A stretch of DNA of 53,316 nucleotides from Accumulibacter sp. (GTDB taxonomy: Bacteria; Pseudomonadota; Gammaproteobacteria; Burkholderiales; Rhodocyclaceae): NCBI RefSeq assembly GCF_023806625.1, contig NZ_JAMTDX010000001.1, forward strand, positions 1 through 53,316, written 5' to 3'. The notes beneath the pieces are model-generated. The model saw only the letters and a list, made by a program, of their open reading frames with translations, was not told where the DNA came from and searched no databases. Positions 29,508 to 38,960 of this stretch are shown piece after piece. Both the position numbers and the translations under genes were made by a program. Each line of letters begins with the position of its first letter. Within the stretch, counting starts at the first letter, position 1.

Positions 29508-31187
29508 ATGACCGAGGTCAATCGCGGGATCCAGGAAGCGTGGCCGCATCTCGAATCTGCCGACGCAGCGATCAGGAAGTCGCTGCGCTGGCTCAAGCAG
29601 CAATGCACAGGTGCCAGGGGGGTGTCGAGCGAGAAGCTCGACGAGCATCAGATGACCAGTTTCGACCTGGCCTGGTGCGCGGCCGAATCGACCGCTGCCC
29701 GCTTTGCGGCGGAGTACGCCGCCAGGGTCGCGGCCGTCGGTAGGTCGGGCGGCGCGGGCGTGAGCATCGAGGAGCGAATGGCGCTCGCCTTCTGCGCCGA
29801 GGCCCTGCAGAACATCCACAACCGTCTGTGGGCGAGACCGCAAAGCTTCGGCCTCGACGAAGCCGACGTGGCGGCTCTCGCTTCGTCGGGTCTGAGTCAT
29901 TTTTGCCAGGAGCAGCTCGACGCGCACCATCTCGAAGCGCTCGGCAAGGACGTGATCGCGCTCAACGGCACGAGCGGGGCGTACCTGCTGAGCGACGACG
30001 CGACGATGATGCAGGATTCGTTCCGCAAGCTGGCGACGAACGTGGTGATGCCTCTGGCCGAGGAGATCCATCGCCACGACCGGATCATCCCGCAGGAAAT
30101 CCTCGAACCGCTGACCGAAATGGGTTGCTTCGGTCTGTCGATTCCCGAGCGCTACGGTGGTATCCAGAGCGATGCGCATGAAGACAACATGGGCATGATC
30201 GTGGTCACCGAGGAACTCTCGCGCGGCTCTCTTGGCGGTGCGGGCAGCCTGATCACCCGTCCCGAGATCCTCAGCCGGGCCTTGCTCAAGGGGGGCACCG
30301 AGGAACAGAGGGAGAAGTGGCTGCCGAGGGTCGCGATGGGCGATCCGCTGTGCGCGATCGCCGTGACCGAGCCGGACGCCGGCTCGGACGTCGCCGCGAT
30401 GCGCCTCAAGGCGACGAAGTGCGACGGCGGCTGGATTCTCGACGGCGTCAAGACCTGGTGCACGATGGCCGGCAAGGCCGGCGTTCTGCTCGTCCTGGCG
30501 CGGAGCAACCCGGATCGCTCGCTCGGCCACCGGGGTCTGAGCATGTTCCTCGTCGAAAAGGACGCCTACGAAGGGCACGACTTCGAGTACCGGCAGGCGC
30601 AGGGCGGCATGATCACCGGTCGCGCGATCGCGACGATCGGCTATCGCGGGATGCATTCGTACGAGGTGTTCTTCGACCATGTCTTCGTTCCCGACGAGAA
30701 CCTGGTCGGCGGCCCGGATGGCGAAGGCAAGGGTTTCTACATCGCGATGGCCGGCTTCGCCGGCGGCCGGATCCAGACCGCAGCGCGTGCGATCGGCGTC
30801 ATGCAGGCGGCTTTCGAGCGGGCGGTTTCGTATTCGCAGGAGCGCAAGGCGTTCGGCAAGCCGATCGGCGAGTTCCAGCTGACGCGCGTCAAGCTCGCGC
30901 GGATGGCCACGCTGCTGACCGTTTCAAGGCAGTTTACCTACGCCGTCGGGCGGCTGATGGACCAGGGTCTCGGCCAGATGGAGGCGAGCATGGTCAAGCT
31001 GTTCACCTGCCGGACGGCCGAGTGGCTGACCCGCGAAGCGATGCAGATCCACGGCGGCATGGGCTACGCCGAGGAAACGCCGGTCAGCCGTTATTTCGTC
31101 GACGCGCGCGTCCTGTCGATCTTCGAGGGAGCCGAGGAGACGCTGGCCCTCAAGGTCATTACCCGTTCCCTGATCGACGCGCTCTAG
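29508..31187 (+). CDS. mcd: (2S)-methylsuccinyl-CoA dehydrogenase
   Basis: 559 residues, with an N-terminal extension of about 160 residues before the acyl-CoA dehydrogenase fold, as in EMC-pathway Mcd. FAD-binding and core motifs are present: AIAVTEPDAGSDVAAM, KTWCTMAG, IQIHGG-type MQIHGGMGYAEE, and the catalytic base region LSIFEGAEETLAL (Glu near residue 540). It oxidises methylsuccinyl-CoA to mesaconyl-C1-CoA. AAGGAAAGGAAC precedes the ATG. It lies 68 bases after the lyase gene and 45 bases before the hydratase gene. The only alternative is another long acyl-CoA dehydrogenase; context makes Mcd likely. Confidence 0.9.
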   Translation: MTEVNRGIQEAWPHLESADAAIRKSLRWLKQQCTGARGVSSEKLDEHQMTSFDLAWCAAESTAARFAAEYAARVAAVGRSGGAGVSIEERMALAFCAEALQNIHNRLWARPQSFGLDEADVAALASSGLSHFCQEQLDAHHLEALGKDVIALNGTSGAYLLSDDATMMQDSFRKLATNVVMPLAEEIHRHDRIIPQEILEPLTEMGCFGLSIPERYGGIQSDAHEDNMGMIVVTEELSRGSLGGAGSLITRPEILSRALLKGGTEEQREKWLPRVAMGDPLCAIAVTEPDAGSDVAAMRLKATKCDGGWILDGVKTWCTMAGKAGVLLVLARSNPDRSLGHRGLSMFLVEKDAYEGHDFEYRQAQGGMITGRAIATIGYRGMHSYEVFFDHVFVPDENLVGGPDGEGKGFYIAMAGFAGGRIQTAARAIGVMQAAFERAVSYSQERKAFGKPIGEFQLTRVKLARMATLLTVSRQFTYAVGRLMDQGLGQMEASMVKLFTCRTAEWLTREAMQIHGGMGYAEETPVSRYFVDARVLSIFEGAEETLALKVITRSLIDAL

Positions 31188-31232
31188 GTCGGGCCGCAGG
31201 CCGACCACGCGTCTCGCGAAAAGGAGGATCCG

Positions 31233-32420
31233 ATGTCGCAGGCCATTCGTTTCCGGCCGCAGGTCGAACTTGCCGGGAAGGTCGCGGTGGACGTCCAGAA
31301 CGTCCGCTACCCGCACTACGGACGTTATCTCGAAGAGTTCTCGCCAGGGCAGGTCTTCGTCCACCCGCGCGGCTTCACCTTCCTGCGCGCGCAGATGGAG
31401 GCCTTTGCCCGGACCTACATGCAGTGCAATCCGCTCTACCTCAACGACCAGTATGCCAGGGCTTGCGGTTTCTCGGGGCTGGTCGCTTCGCCGCAGATGG
31501 TCTTCAACGTCGTCCTCTCGCTCGGCGTGCAGAACGACTCGGAGAAGGCGATGGCCAACCTCGGCTACTACGATGCGCAGTACCTGCGGCCGGTGTACGA
31601 AATGGACACGATCCGCTCGCTGACCAAGGTCGTCGATCGCAAGGAGCGGGGCCCGGGCAAACCGGGGATCGTGACGATCCGCACGCTCGGTATCAACCAG
31701 AACGGTGAGGTGGTGCTGCAGTATCAGAGGAAGATCATGGTCGCCGGGCAGGGCGAGCGTCCGCCAACGACGCCGTTGCCCGCGCCGGTCGACGGTCGCA
31801 TGCCGGCCTTCCCGTGGGTGGAAGACGGCGCAGTCGTGCTGCCCGATTTCCCGGCGCGGCTGCCGCTCGGGCTCACCGGACCCGGATCGTTCTTCGAGGA
31901 CTTCTCGGTCGGCGAGATCATCGTCCATGCCAACGGCCGGACGATCACCGACGAGCACCTCGCGCTGACCTACGCGGTCGGCAACACGCATCCGCTGCAC
32001 TTCGACCGGGTTTTCAGCTCGGGTCTGTCCGGCAAGATGAGCGGCGACCCGATCGTCTATGGCGGGCTGGCCTTTGCCTGGCTCGAAGGACTCGCCAGCC
32101 GCGACGTCAGCGACAACAGCGTCTGGGAACTCGGCTTCACCGAGGGCTACCACACGCAGCCGTCGATTGCCGGCGATACGGTCGCCGTGCTGTCGCGCGT
32201 GCTGGCCAAGGAAGAAGCGCCGGGTACGCTGGCCGATCGGTTCGGTATCGTCAGCTTCCAGCTCGTCGGGGTCAAGAACGTCAGCGCGGCGGCCGCGCTG
32301 GCCAGGCACGGCGGGGACCTGTTCGTCAAGGAGAACGACAAGAAGGATCTCGGCAAGGACAAGATCGACGAGAAGATCTTCGAAATCGAAAGACGTCTGC
32401 TGATCAGGAAGAGGAGCTAA
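31233..32420 (+). CDS. mch: Mesaconyl-CoA hydratase (MaoC family)
   Basis: 395 residues, a double hot-dog enzyme. The N-terminal MaoC half includes GQVFVHPRGFT and FARTYMQCNPLYLND. The C-terminal half has GEIIVHANGRTITDEHLALTYAVGNTHPLHFD, with the Asp/His hydratase pair region. It hydrates mesaconyl-C1-CoA to beta-methylmalyl-CoA. AAAGGAGG lies six bases from the ATG. The C terminus runs about 35 residues longer than typical Mch and is Lys/Asp-rich. It is placed directly before ecm (2-base gap). Confidence 0.9.
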   Translation: MSQAIRFRPQVELAGKVAVDVQNVRYPHYGRYLEEFSPGQVFVHPRGFTFLRAQMEAFARTYMQCNPLYLNDQYARACGFSGLVASPQMVFNVVLSLGVQNDSEKAMANLGYYDAQYLRPVYEMDTIRSLTKVVDRKERGPGKPGIVTIRTLGINQNGEVVLQYQRKIMVAGQGERPPTTPLPAPVDGRMPAFPWVEDGAVVLPDFPARLPLGLTGPGSFFEDFSVGEIIVHANGRTITDEHLALTYAVGNTHPLHFDRVFSSGLSGKMSGDPIVYGGLAFAWLEGLASRDVSDNSVWELGFTEGYHTQPSIAGDTVAVLSRVLAKEEAPGTLADRFGIVSFQLVGVKNVSAAAALARHGGDLFVKENDKKDLGKDKIDEKIFEIERRLLIRKRS

Positions 32421-32422
32421 TC

Positions 32423-34441
32423 ATGGTTGCCGCCTCGCGGAAGAGGGACCAGCCCTGGCTGATAAGGACCTACAGCGGTCATAGCTCGGCCAGGGCGTCC
32501 AACGAGCTGTATCGCAGCAATCTGGCCAAGGGCCAGACCGGTCTGTCGGTAGCCTTCGACCTGCCGACGCAGACCGGTTACGACGCCGACAGTCCGCTCG
32601 CGCGCGGTGAGGTGGGCAAGGTCGGTGTGCCGATCTCGAGCATCGAGGACATGGATCAGCTGTTCGACCAGATCCCCCTCGACCAGATGAACACGTCAAT
32701 GACCATCAACGCCACCGCGGCCTGGTTGCTCGCGCTGTACATCGCTCTGGCGCAGCGGCGCGGAATCGATCCGAGAAAGCTCAGCGGCACGACCCAGAAC
32801 GACATCATCAAGGAGTATCTCTCGCGCGGTACGTACATTTATCCGCCGGGTCCGTCGATGCGCCTGATCGCCGACACGATCAACTACACGGTCAGGCACG
32901 TCCCGAGGTGGAACCCGACCAACGTCTGCAGCTATCACCTGCAGGAGGCGGGCGCGACACCGGTGCAGGAACTCGCCTACGCGCTGTGCACGGCGATGGC
33001 CGTGCTCGACCGCGTCAAGGCTTCGGGCGAGATCGCTGCCGAGGATTTTCCGCAGGTCGTCGAGCGGATCTCGTTCTTCGTCAATGCCGGTATCCGCTTC
33101 GTCGAGGAGTGCTGCAAGCTGCGCGCATTCGGCGAGATGTGGGACGAGCTGACGCGCACCCGCTACCAGGTGGACGATGCGAAGATGCGGCGCTTCCGCT
33201 ACGGCGTCCAGGTCAACTCGCTGGGTTTGACCGAGGCGCAGCCGGAGAACAACGTGCAGCGGATCGTTCTCGAGATGCTCTCGGTGGTCCTCTCGAAGCG
33301 CGCCAGGGCGCGCGCGATCCAGCTTCCGGCGTGGAACGAGGCGATGGGCCTGCCGCGACCCTGGGATCAGCAGTGGGCGCTGCGCATCCAGCAGGTGATG
33401 GCCTTCGAAACCGACCTGCTCGAGTACGGCGACATCCTCGACGGTTCGCCGGTGATCGCCGCCAAGGTCGCCGAGCTGATCGCCGGCGCCCGGCAGGAGA
33501 TCGAGAACGTCGACGCGCAGGGCGGGATCATTGCCGCGATCGAGTCCGGTTACGTCAAGCGCGAACTGGTGGCCAGCCACATGAACCGTCTGCGCGCGAT
33601 CGAGTCGGGCGAGCTGAAGATCATCGGCGTCAACTGCTTCGAGGAAACGGCCGAGTCGCCGCTGACTGCCGGTAGCGACGCAGCGATCATGAAACCCGAC
33701 CCGGAAGCCGAGCGCCGGCAGATCGAACGGCTGCAGGCGCATCGCCGGCAGCGCAACGGCAGCGACGTGCAGGCCGCGCTGCAGGCACTCGCCGACGCCG
33801 CGCAGAGTGGCGAGAACATCATGCCGAGTTCGATTCGCTGCGCGCTCGCGGGGGTCAGTACCGGCGAATGGGGAAACGCGCTGCGTGCCGTCTTCGGCGA
33901 GTTCCGACCACCGACCGGAATCGACATCGCGATCGACAGCCGCGAGGTTCTCGGTCAGAAGGATCGGGTCAGCGACCTGCGCGACAGGGTGGCCAGTACG
34001 GGCAATGCCCTGGGTCGTCCGTTGAAGCTGCTGGTCGGCAAACCCGGCCTCGACGGCCATTCGAACGGCGCCGAACAGGTCGCCGTCAAGGCCAGGGACG
34101 TCGGTTTCGAAGTGGTGTACGACGGAATCCGGCTGACTCCGCAGCAGATCGCGCAAGCGGCCGAGGAGGAAGGCGTGCATGTGGTCGGCCTGTCGATCCT
34201 CTCGGGCAGCCACATGGAACTCGTGGAGTCGGTGCTGCAGGAACTGCGCACCCGCGACCTCGGCGACCTGCCGGTGATCGTCGGCGGCATCGTTCCGCCC
34301 GAGGATGCCGATCGTCTGTTCGCGCTGGGCGTGCGCGGCGTCTATACGCCGAAGGACTTCGACCTGAACGCGATCATGGGCGACATCGTCGATGTCGTCC
34401 GTGAGTGCAACGGGCTCGAGCGGCTCGGCGCGTTGCATTGA
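32423..34441 (+). CDS. ecm: Ethylmalonyl-CoA mutase, B12-dependent
   Basis: 672 residues from the ATG after GAGGAG; a longer frame upstream lies within mch and is rejected. The N-terminal barrel begins with WLIRTYSGHSSARASNELYR and contains the substrate region SGTTQNDIIKEYLSRGTYIYPP. The C-terminal cobalamin domain has the base-off His motif DGHSNG (Asp544), SILSGSH and the GGIVPPED loop. The type is adenosylcobalamin-dependent acyl-CoA mutase of the MeaA/Ecm branch, fused single chain. It isomerises ethylmalonyl-CoA to methylsuccinyl-CoA. It is followed by meaB with a 4-base overlap. Confidence 0.93.
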   Translation: MVAASRKRDQPWLIRTYSGHSSARASNELYRSNLAKGQTGLSVAFDLPTQTGYDADSPLARGEVGKVGVPISSIEDMDQLFDQIPLDQMNTSMTINATAAWLLALYIALAQRRGIDPRKLSGTTQNDIIKEYLSRGTYIYPPGPSMRLIADTINYTVRHVPRWNPTNVCSYHLQEAGATPVQELAYALCTAMAVLDRVKASGEIAAEDFPQVVERISFFVNAGIRFVEECCKLRAFGEMWDELTRTRYQVDDAKMRRFRYGVQVNSLGLTEAQPENNVQRIVLEMLSVVLSKRARARAIQLPAWNEAMGLPRPWDQQWALRIQQVMAFETDLLEYGDILDGSPVIAAKVAELIAGARQEIENVDAQGGIIAAIESGYVKRELVASHMNRLRAIESGELKIIGVNCFEETAESPLTAGSDAAIMKPDPEAERRQIERLQAHRRQRNGSDVQAALQALADAAQSGENIMPSSIRCALAGVSTGEWGNALRAVFGEFRPPTGIDIAIDSREVLGQKDRVSDLRDRVASTGNALGRPLKLLVGKPGLDGHSNGAEQVAVKARDVGFEVVYDGIRLTPQQIAQAAEEEGVHVVGLSILSGSHMELVESVLQELRTRDLGDLPVIVGGIVPPEDADRLFALGVRGVYTPKDFDLNAIMGDIVDVVRECNGLERLGALH

Positions 34442-35460
34442 CGCCGCAAGTGGCGCACGCCAGCCTTCCCGATCCGGAGCTGCTCGCTTCCCGGATCCTG
34501 CGCCGCGAGCGGGCAGCCGTGGCCAGCGGCCTGAACCTGCTCGACAACAGGCTCGCCGAGGCGCGCATGCGGGCCGTGCGCCTGCTCGCCTGTCTCTCGG
34601 GTGAGCGCTGGCTGAACGAAGGCCATCTGATCGGGGTCACCGGTCCTCCCGGAGCGGGCAAGTCGTCGCTCGTCTCGGCGATGATCCGCGAGTGGCGAGC
34701 ATCGGGGCGGACGGTCGGCGTGCTCGCCGTCGATCCGTCGAGTCGTCCCGAACTCGGCGGCGGCGCGCTGCTCGGCGACCGCATCCGGATCAAGACGCCG
34801 CTGAACGACGACGGCCTGTTCATCCGTTCGCTGGCCAATCGCAACCAGCTTGGCGGGGTGGCCAGCGAGGTCTGGCCGATGAGCTGGCTGATGCTCGTCT
34901 GTTTCGACGTGGTGGTGATCGAGACCGTCGGCGTCGGACAGACCGAGATCGACATTGCCGAGATCGGCGATACGGTGTGTTACGTCGCCCAGCCGGCTTC
35001 GGGCGACACGATTCAGTATCTGAAGTCGGGAATCATCGAAATTCCCGACATCTTCGCGGTCAACAAGGCTGACCTCGGAGCCCCCGCGCGCAAGACGGCG
35101 AGCGAGATCGCGCGCAGCGCGCGGCGTCAGGATCGTCGCGACGACTGGGATTACCCGGTTTGTCTGGTCAGCGCGACGATGACCACCGGCATCAGGTCCT
35201 TTCACGACCATTTCGACCGGCACCGCCGGTATCTGGTCGATTCCGGCCTGCTCGGCAGACTGCGCTTGCGCCATCAGAGCGCCTGGGTGGTGCGTCTGAT
35301 CAGGGAGGAATTCGGTACTTTCGGCCTCGATCTGGCGGGTGGTCGTGCCGCCGTCGAACGACGTCTGAGCGAGAGCCGATGCAATCAGTTCGAGGAGTAC
35401 GAGCGTATGCGGACGCATATGCTGTCCCGCTTGCTGTCGGTCAACCAAACGACCCTTTAA
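34438..35460 (+). CDS. meaB: MeaB-type GTPase chaperone of B12-dependent mutase
   Basis: About 340 residues when started at the TTG that overlaps the ecm stop (TTGA); a GTG 33 bases earlier is also open. It is a G3E-family GTPase: P-loop GPPGAGKSS (about 67-75), AVDPSSRPELGG, IETVGVGQTEIDIAE and NKADLG. MeaB proteins protect and load the mutase with cofactor. The tight coupling to ecm fits. The C-terminal dimerisation arm includes a RLRLRHQSAWVVRLIREE segment. No strong ribosome site is present, consistent with translational coupling. Confidence 0.9.
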   Translation: MTPQVAHASLPDPELLASRILRRERAAVASGLNLLDNRLAEARMRAVRLLACLSGERWLNEGHLIGVTGPPGAGKSSLVSAMIREWRASGRTVGVLAVDPSSRPELGGGALLGDRIRIKTPLNDDGLFIRSLANRNQLGGVASEVWPMSWLMLVCFDVVVIETVGVGQTEIDIAEIGDTVCYVAQPASGDTIQYLKSGIIEIPDIFAVNKADLGAPARKTASEIARSARRQDRRDDWDYPVCLVSATMTTGIRSFHDHFDRHRRYLVDSGLLGRLRLRHQSAWVVRLIREEFGTFGLDLAGGRAAVERRLSESRCNQFEEYERMRTHMLSRLLSVNQTTL

Positions 35461-35478
35461 CCAAGAAGGAGCTTCCAG

Positions 35479-37233
35479 ATGACGAAACAACTGTACGCAC
35501 TGGGTGAATTGCCTCCGCTGGGCACGGTCCCGGAAAAGATGCACGCCTGGCTGATTCGCCCCGAACGCTTTGGCAAGCCTACGGTCGCGTTCCAGCAGGA
35601 GGTGGTCAATACGCCGGCCATCGGCGACGATGAAGTCCTGGTTCTGGTGATGGCCGCCGGAATCAACTACAACAACGTCTGGGCGGCGCTGGGCATTCCG
35701 GTCAATGTGATCGCCGCGCGCAACAAGGCCGGCGAACCCGAAGACTTCCACATCGGTGGCAGCGACGCCTCCGGCATCGTCTACAAGGTCGGCAAGGACG
35801 TCAGGAACGTCAAGGTCGGCGACGAAGTGGTCATGCATTGCGGTCAATGGAGTCGCAACTGCGAGTGGGTCAAGGGCGGTGGCGATCCGATGTATTCGCC
35901 GAGCTTCCGCATCTGGGGCTACGAGACCAACCACGGCAGCTTTGCCCAGTTCACCAAGGTCCAGGACCATCAGTGCATGCCCAAGCCCAAGCACATGACC
36001 TGGGAAGAGTCGGCCGCCTATACGCTGGTGGCGGCGACGGCGTGGCGGATGCTGCACGGCTGGGGCGCCAACTCGATCAAGAAGGGCGACGTCGCCCTGA
36101 TCTGGGGCGGTGCAGGCGGCCTCGGTTCGATGGCCATCCAGATCGCCAAGGCCGTCGGCGCGACGTCGGTCGCGGTGGTCTCGGGCGAGGACAAGTTCGA
36201 CTACTGCATGAAGCTCGGCGCGAAAGGGTGCATCAACCGCAACGAGTTCGACCACTGGGGAATGCTGCCGCACTGGAAGGACAACGCGGGCTACGCGAAA
36301 TGGCTGAAGGGCGTGCGGGCCTTCGGCTCGAAGATCTGGGACATCCTGGGTGAGCGGCGCGCTCCGAATCTCGTCTTCGAGCATCCCGGCGAAACGACGA
36401 TCCCGACCTCGATTTTCGTCTGCGAGACCGGCGGGATGGTGGTCGTCTGTGCGGGCACCACCGGTTACAATGCGACGGTCGATCTGCGCTACCTCTGGAT
36501 GCGCCAGAAGCGCCTGCAGGGATCGCATTTCGCCAACGCCAAGCAGTCGAACGACATGAACCAGCTGGCGCTGCAGGGCCAGCTCGACCCGTGCATGTCG
36601 CGCGCCTTCACCTACGATGATCTGCCACTTGCCCATCAACTCATGCACGACAACAAACACCCGCACGGCAACATGTCGGTCCTCGTTTCCGCGACCCAGT
36701 TCGGTCTCGGAGTCAGCGGCAAGGCTGCGGTGACGATCGTCCATCCGACGCTGCCCAAGGACGACGTCCATACGACGCCGGCACCGTACCCGATGTCCGT
36801 TCCGCTGCCGAGCATCGCCGAGGGCGAACCGATCACCATCGCCGACGACGGCAGCAAGGTTCGCGATCTGATGCACCGCGGAATCATCTCCTGCACTCCG
36901 GACGACACCGTTGGCGTGGTCGCCAAACTGATGGTCGAGAAGGAAATACACGCGGTGGTGGTGATGGATTCCGAGGGCAAGGCGGTCGGCGTCGTCTCGC
37001 AGACCGACATGGTGCTCGCGCGCCAGGGCCGGACATCCGGGGAGGCGCGCGCGATGCTCGCCCGCGAGGTGATGACCCCCGGTTGCGCCACCTGCGACGC
37101 GGACATGTTGCTCAGCGACGCGGTCAGTCTGCTGACGGCTCGCCGGATGCATCGGCTGGTGGTCACCGAGAACGACCAGCCGGTCGGCGTGATCTCGATG
37201 ACCGACGTGGTGCGCAAGATCATCGGCGACTAG
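35479..37233 (+). CDS. ccr: Crotonyl-CoA carboxylase/reductase fused to a CBS-domain pair
   Basis: 584 residues. Residues 1 to about 440 match Ccr of the MDR superfamily: [24 protein letters not shown], the Rossmann segment [20 protein letters not shown] and the [10 protein letters not shown] region. It reduces and carboxylates crotonyl-CoA with NADPH and CO2 to ethylmalonyl-CoA. A Pro-rich linker (about 441-455) leads to two CBS motifs (about 460-515 and 532-584) with the adenosyl-phosphate signatures GVVSQTDMV and GVISMTDVV. Typical Ccr ends before this point, so the tail adds about 130 residues. There is no stop or start between the parts. AAGGAG precedes the ATG. A perfect hairpin follows. 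Confidence 0.94.
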   Translation: MTKQLYALGELPPLGTVPEKMHAWLIRPERFGKPTVAFQQEVVNTPAIGDDEVLVLVMAAGINYNNVWAALGIPVNVIAARNKAGEPEDFHIGGSDASGIVYKVGKDVRNVKVGDEVVMHCGQWSRNCEWVKGGGDPMYSPSFRIWGYETNHGSFAQFTKVQDHQCMPKPKHMTWEESAAYTLVAATAWRMLHGWGANSIKKGDVALIWGGAGGLGSMAIQIAKAVGATSVAVVSGEDKFDYCMKLGAKGCINRNEFDHWGMLPHWKDNAGYAKWLKGVRAFGSKIWDILGERRAPNLVFEHPGETTIPTSIFVCETGGMVVVCAGTTGYNATVDLRYLWMRQKRLQGSHFANAKQSNDMNQLALQGQLDPCMSRAFTYDDLPLAHQLMHDNKHPHGNMSVLVSATQFGLGVSGKAAVTIVHPTLPKDDVHTTPAPYPMSVPLPSIAEGEPITIADDGSKVRDLMHRGIISCTPDDTVGVVAKLMVEKEIHAVVVMDSEGKAVGVVSQTDMVLARQGRTSGEARAMLAREVMTPGCATCDADMLLSDAVSLLTARRMHRLVVTENDQPVGVISMTDVVRKIIGD

Positions 37234-37263
37234 GCCCCGCGCGCCGGTTGCGTCATCGCCGGC

Positions 37264-37295
37264 ATGCGTTCCTCGCGTTCGCGCGAGGAACGCAT
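37264..37295 (+). terminator. Perfect 14-bp hairpin after ccr
   Basis: Arms at 37264-37277 and 37282-37295 (14 of 14 pairs) surround a TTCG loop, 30 bases past the ccr stop codon. There is no T tract, so it may end transcription with Rho or stabilise the 3' end of the operon message rather than act as a classical intrinsic terminator. Confidence 0.65.
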
Positions 37296-37359
37296 CCGCC
37301 ACACTATGGTTGCGCCTTGAAACGGGAAGACGCTTCCCGAGCTTTGGGGGTTGTCCAGG

Positions 37360-38340
37360 ATGCGAGCCGTTGTCTGCGATACTCTTGCCGGACCCGAAGC
37401 GCTGCGTCTCGACGATCTTCCGGAGCCGCAGCCCGCTCCGGGTCAGCTGCGCATTCTCGTCCGCGCCTGCGGGGTCAACTTCGCGGACAGCCTGATCACT
37501 CGCGGCGAGTACCAGACGCAGCCGGATCTGCCGTTCACCCCTGGTTTCGAGGTCTCCGGCGAGGTGCTCGAGCTGGGCGCCGGGGCCACGGGCGCCGCAG
37601 TTGGCGACCGGGTGATCGCCGTCGTCCCCTGTGGGGGCTATGCGGAGCAGGTCGTCGTCGACCAGAGCCGCTGCGTATCGATCCCGGCGCAACTGCCGTG
37701 GGAGGAAGCGGCCGCGTTCCCGGTCGTCTTCGGCACCTCGCACGTCGCCCTTGCGCACCGCGCGCGGCTCCGCGCGGGCGAGACGCTGGTCGTGCACGGC
37801 GCTGCGGGTGGCGTCGGGCTGACTGCCGTGGCGATCGGCAAGCGGCTCGGGGCGACGGTGATCGCCACCGCCGGCGGGCCGGAGAAGCTCGCCGTGGCGC
37901 GTGAACACGGTGCCGACCAGCTGATCGATTCTCGCCGCGAAGACGTGCGCGCGAGGATCAGGGATCTGACCGGCGGGCAAGGCGCCGACGTCGTCTATGA
38001 TCCGGTCGGCGGGGACCTGTTCGCCGCCTCGCTGCGCAGCATCGCCTTCGAGGGGCGAATCGTCGTCGTCGGCTTTGCGGCGGGCAGTGTGCCGCAGATT
38101 CCGGCCAACCACCTGCTCGTCAAGAACGTGGACGTGATCGGCCTGAACTGGCCGGCGTACGCCGAGTTGAACCCCGGGGTGATGCGCGAGAGCCTCCGGA
38201 CGCTGCTCGGCTGGCTCGCCGATGGCCTGATCCGGCCGCATGTCTCGGCGGTCTACCCGCTGGAGCGTGTGGTCGAGGCGATCGACCAGGTGGTCAGCCG
38301 CCGATCGACCGGGAAGGTGGTCGTGACCACCGCACAATGA
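37360..38340 (+). CDS. Zinc-independent MDR oxidoreductase (quinone oxidoreductase-like)
   Basis: 326 residues from ATG 37360 (a TTG nine bases upstream is also open). The medium-chain dehydrogenase fold has GVNFADSLITRG, PGFEVSGEVLELG, the NADPH-binding AAGGVGLTAVAIGKRLGA and the C-terminal YPLERVVEAIDQV. No zinc ligands are seen, as in QOR and acryloyl-CoA reductase-like enzymes. It follows the ccr hairpin and may be a separate unit. In this context it could reduce an enoyl-CoA such as acrylyl-CoA, or a quinone; this cannot be decided from sequence alone. Confidence 0.82.
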   Translation: MRAVVCDTLAGPEALRLDDLPEPQPAPGQLRILVRACGVNFADSLITRGEYQTQPDLPFTPGFEVSGEVLELGAGATGAAVGDRVIAVVPCGGYAEQVVVDQSRCVSIPAQLPWEEAAAFPVVFGTSHVALAHRARLRAGETLVVHGAAGGVGLTAVAIGKRLGATVIATAGGPEKLAVAREHGADQLIDSRREDVRARIRDLTGGQGADVVYDPVGGDLFAASLRSIAFEGRIVVVGFAAGSVPQIPANHLLVKNVDVIGLNWPAYAELNPGVMRESLRTLLGWLADGLIRPHVSAVYPLERVVEAIDQVVSRRSTGKVVVTTAQ

Positions 38341-38478
38341 TCTCCGGTCATGGCAGGAGGCCGACGCGGCTGGCCGATCGCCAAAGACGCCTGAATCTGA
38401 CCGGCGCTGGCAGCGACCAGCGCCATCTTCCGAAGGCGCGGCCGGGGCCGCGCCACTGACTGTTGAGAAAGGACTTCC

Positions 38479-38928
38479 ATGAATCCTCAGAATGGCTACG
38501 ATATCGAAGACCTGTCGGTCGGCATGAGCGCAGAGATCGCCAAGACGATCACCGACGCCGACCTCGTCCTTTTCGCCGGTGTGTCGACCGACGTCAACGC
38601 CGTCCACATGGATGAAGAGTTTGGCCGGACGACGATGTTCGGCGGCCGCATCGCGCACGGGATGCTCACTGCCAGCCTGATTTCGGCCGTGCTCGGCAAT
38701 CGCCTGCCCGGCCCGGGGACGATCTACATGAATCAGTCGCTGCGCTTCCGCGCGCCGGTGCGTCCCGGCGAGACGGTCCATGCGAAAGTGACGGTCAAGG
38801 AAGTGATCGTCGAGAAGTCGCGGGTCGTGCTCGATACGGTGTGCACCGTCGGCGACAAGGTGGTCATCGACGGCGAGGCGACGCTGATGGCCACTTCGCG
38901 CAGGAAGCGCGAGGCCGCCGGCAAGTAG
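38479..38928 (+). CDS. MaoC-like (R)-specific enoyl-CoA hydratase, PhaJ-like
   Basis: 149 residues, single hot-dog domain. The hydratase-2 motif is present as GVSTDVNAVHMDEEFG (catalytic Asp/His near residues 38 and 43), followed by GGRIAHGMLTASL and a C-terminal strand set. AAAGGA is eight bases before the ATG. Such enzymes interconvert crotonyl-CoA and (R)-3-hydroxybutyryl-CoA, which would link the EMC entry substrate crotonyl-CoA to PHB. A 3-hydroxyacyl dehydratase for another chain length is the alternative. Confidence 0.82.
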   Translation: MNPQNGYDIEDLSVGMSAEIAKTITDADLVLFAGVSTDVNAVHMDEEFGRTTMFGGRIAHGMLTASLISAVLGNRLPGPGTIYMNQSLRFRAPVRPGETVHAKVTVKEVIVEKSRVVLDTVCTVGDKVVIDGEATLMATSRRKREAAGK

Positions 38929-38937
38929 GCAGGGACT

Positions 38938-38960
38938 GCCCGACGCGAGCGGCGTCGGGC
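38938..38960 (+). terminator. GC hairpin after the PhaJ-like gene
   Basis: A 9-bp perfect stem (38938-38946 with 38952-38960) and 5-base loop begin 10 bases after the stop codon. There is no T-run, so it is a possible Rho-dependent or attenuating structure only. Confidence 0.4.

Noticed and set aside
34342-38781. A 1479-codon open frame on the minus strand
   Set aside because: It lies antisense to ecm, meaB, ccr, the oxidoreductase gene and the PhaJ-like gene, is very rich in Asp/His/Arg, has no motif, and is explained by high third-position GC.
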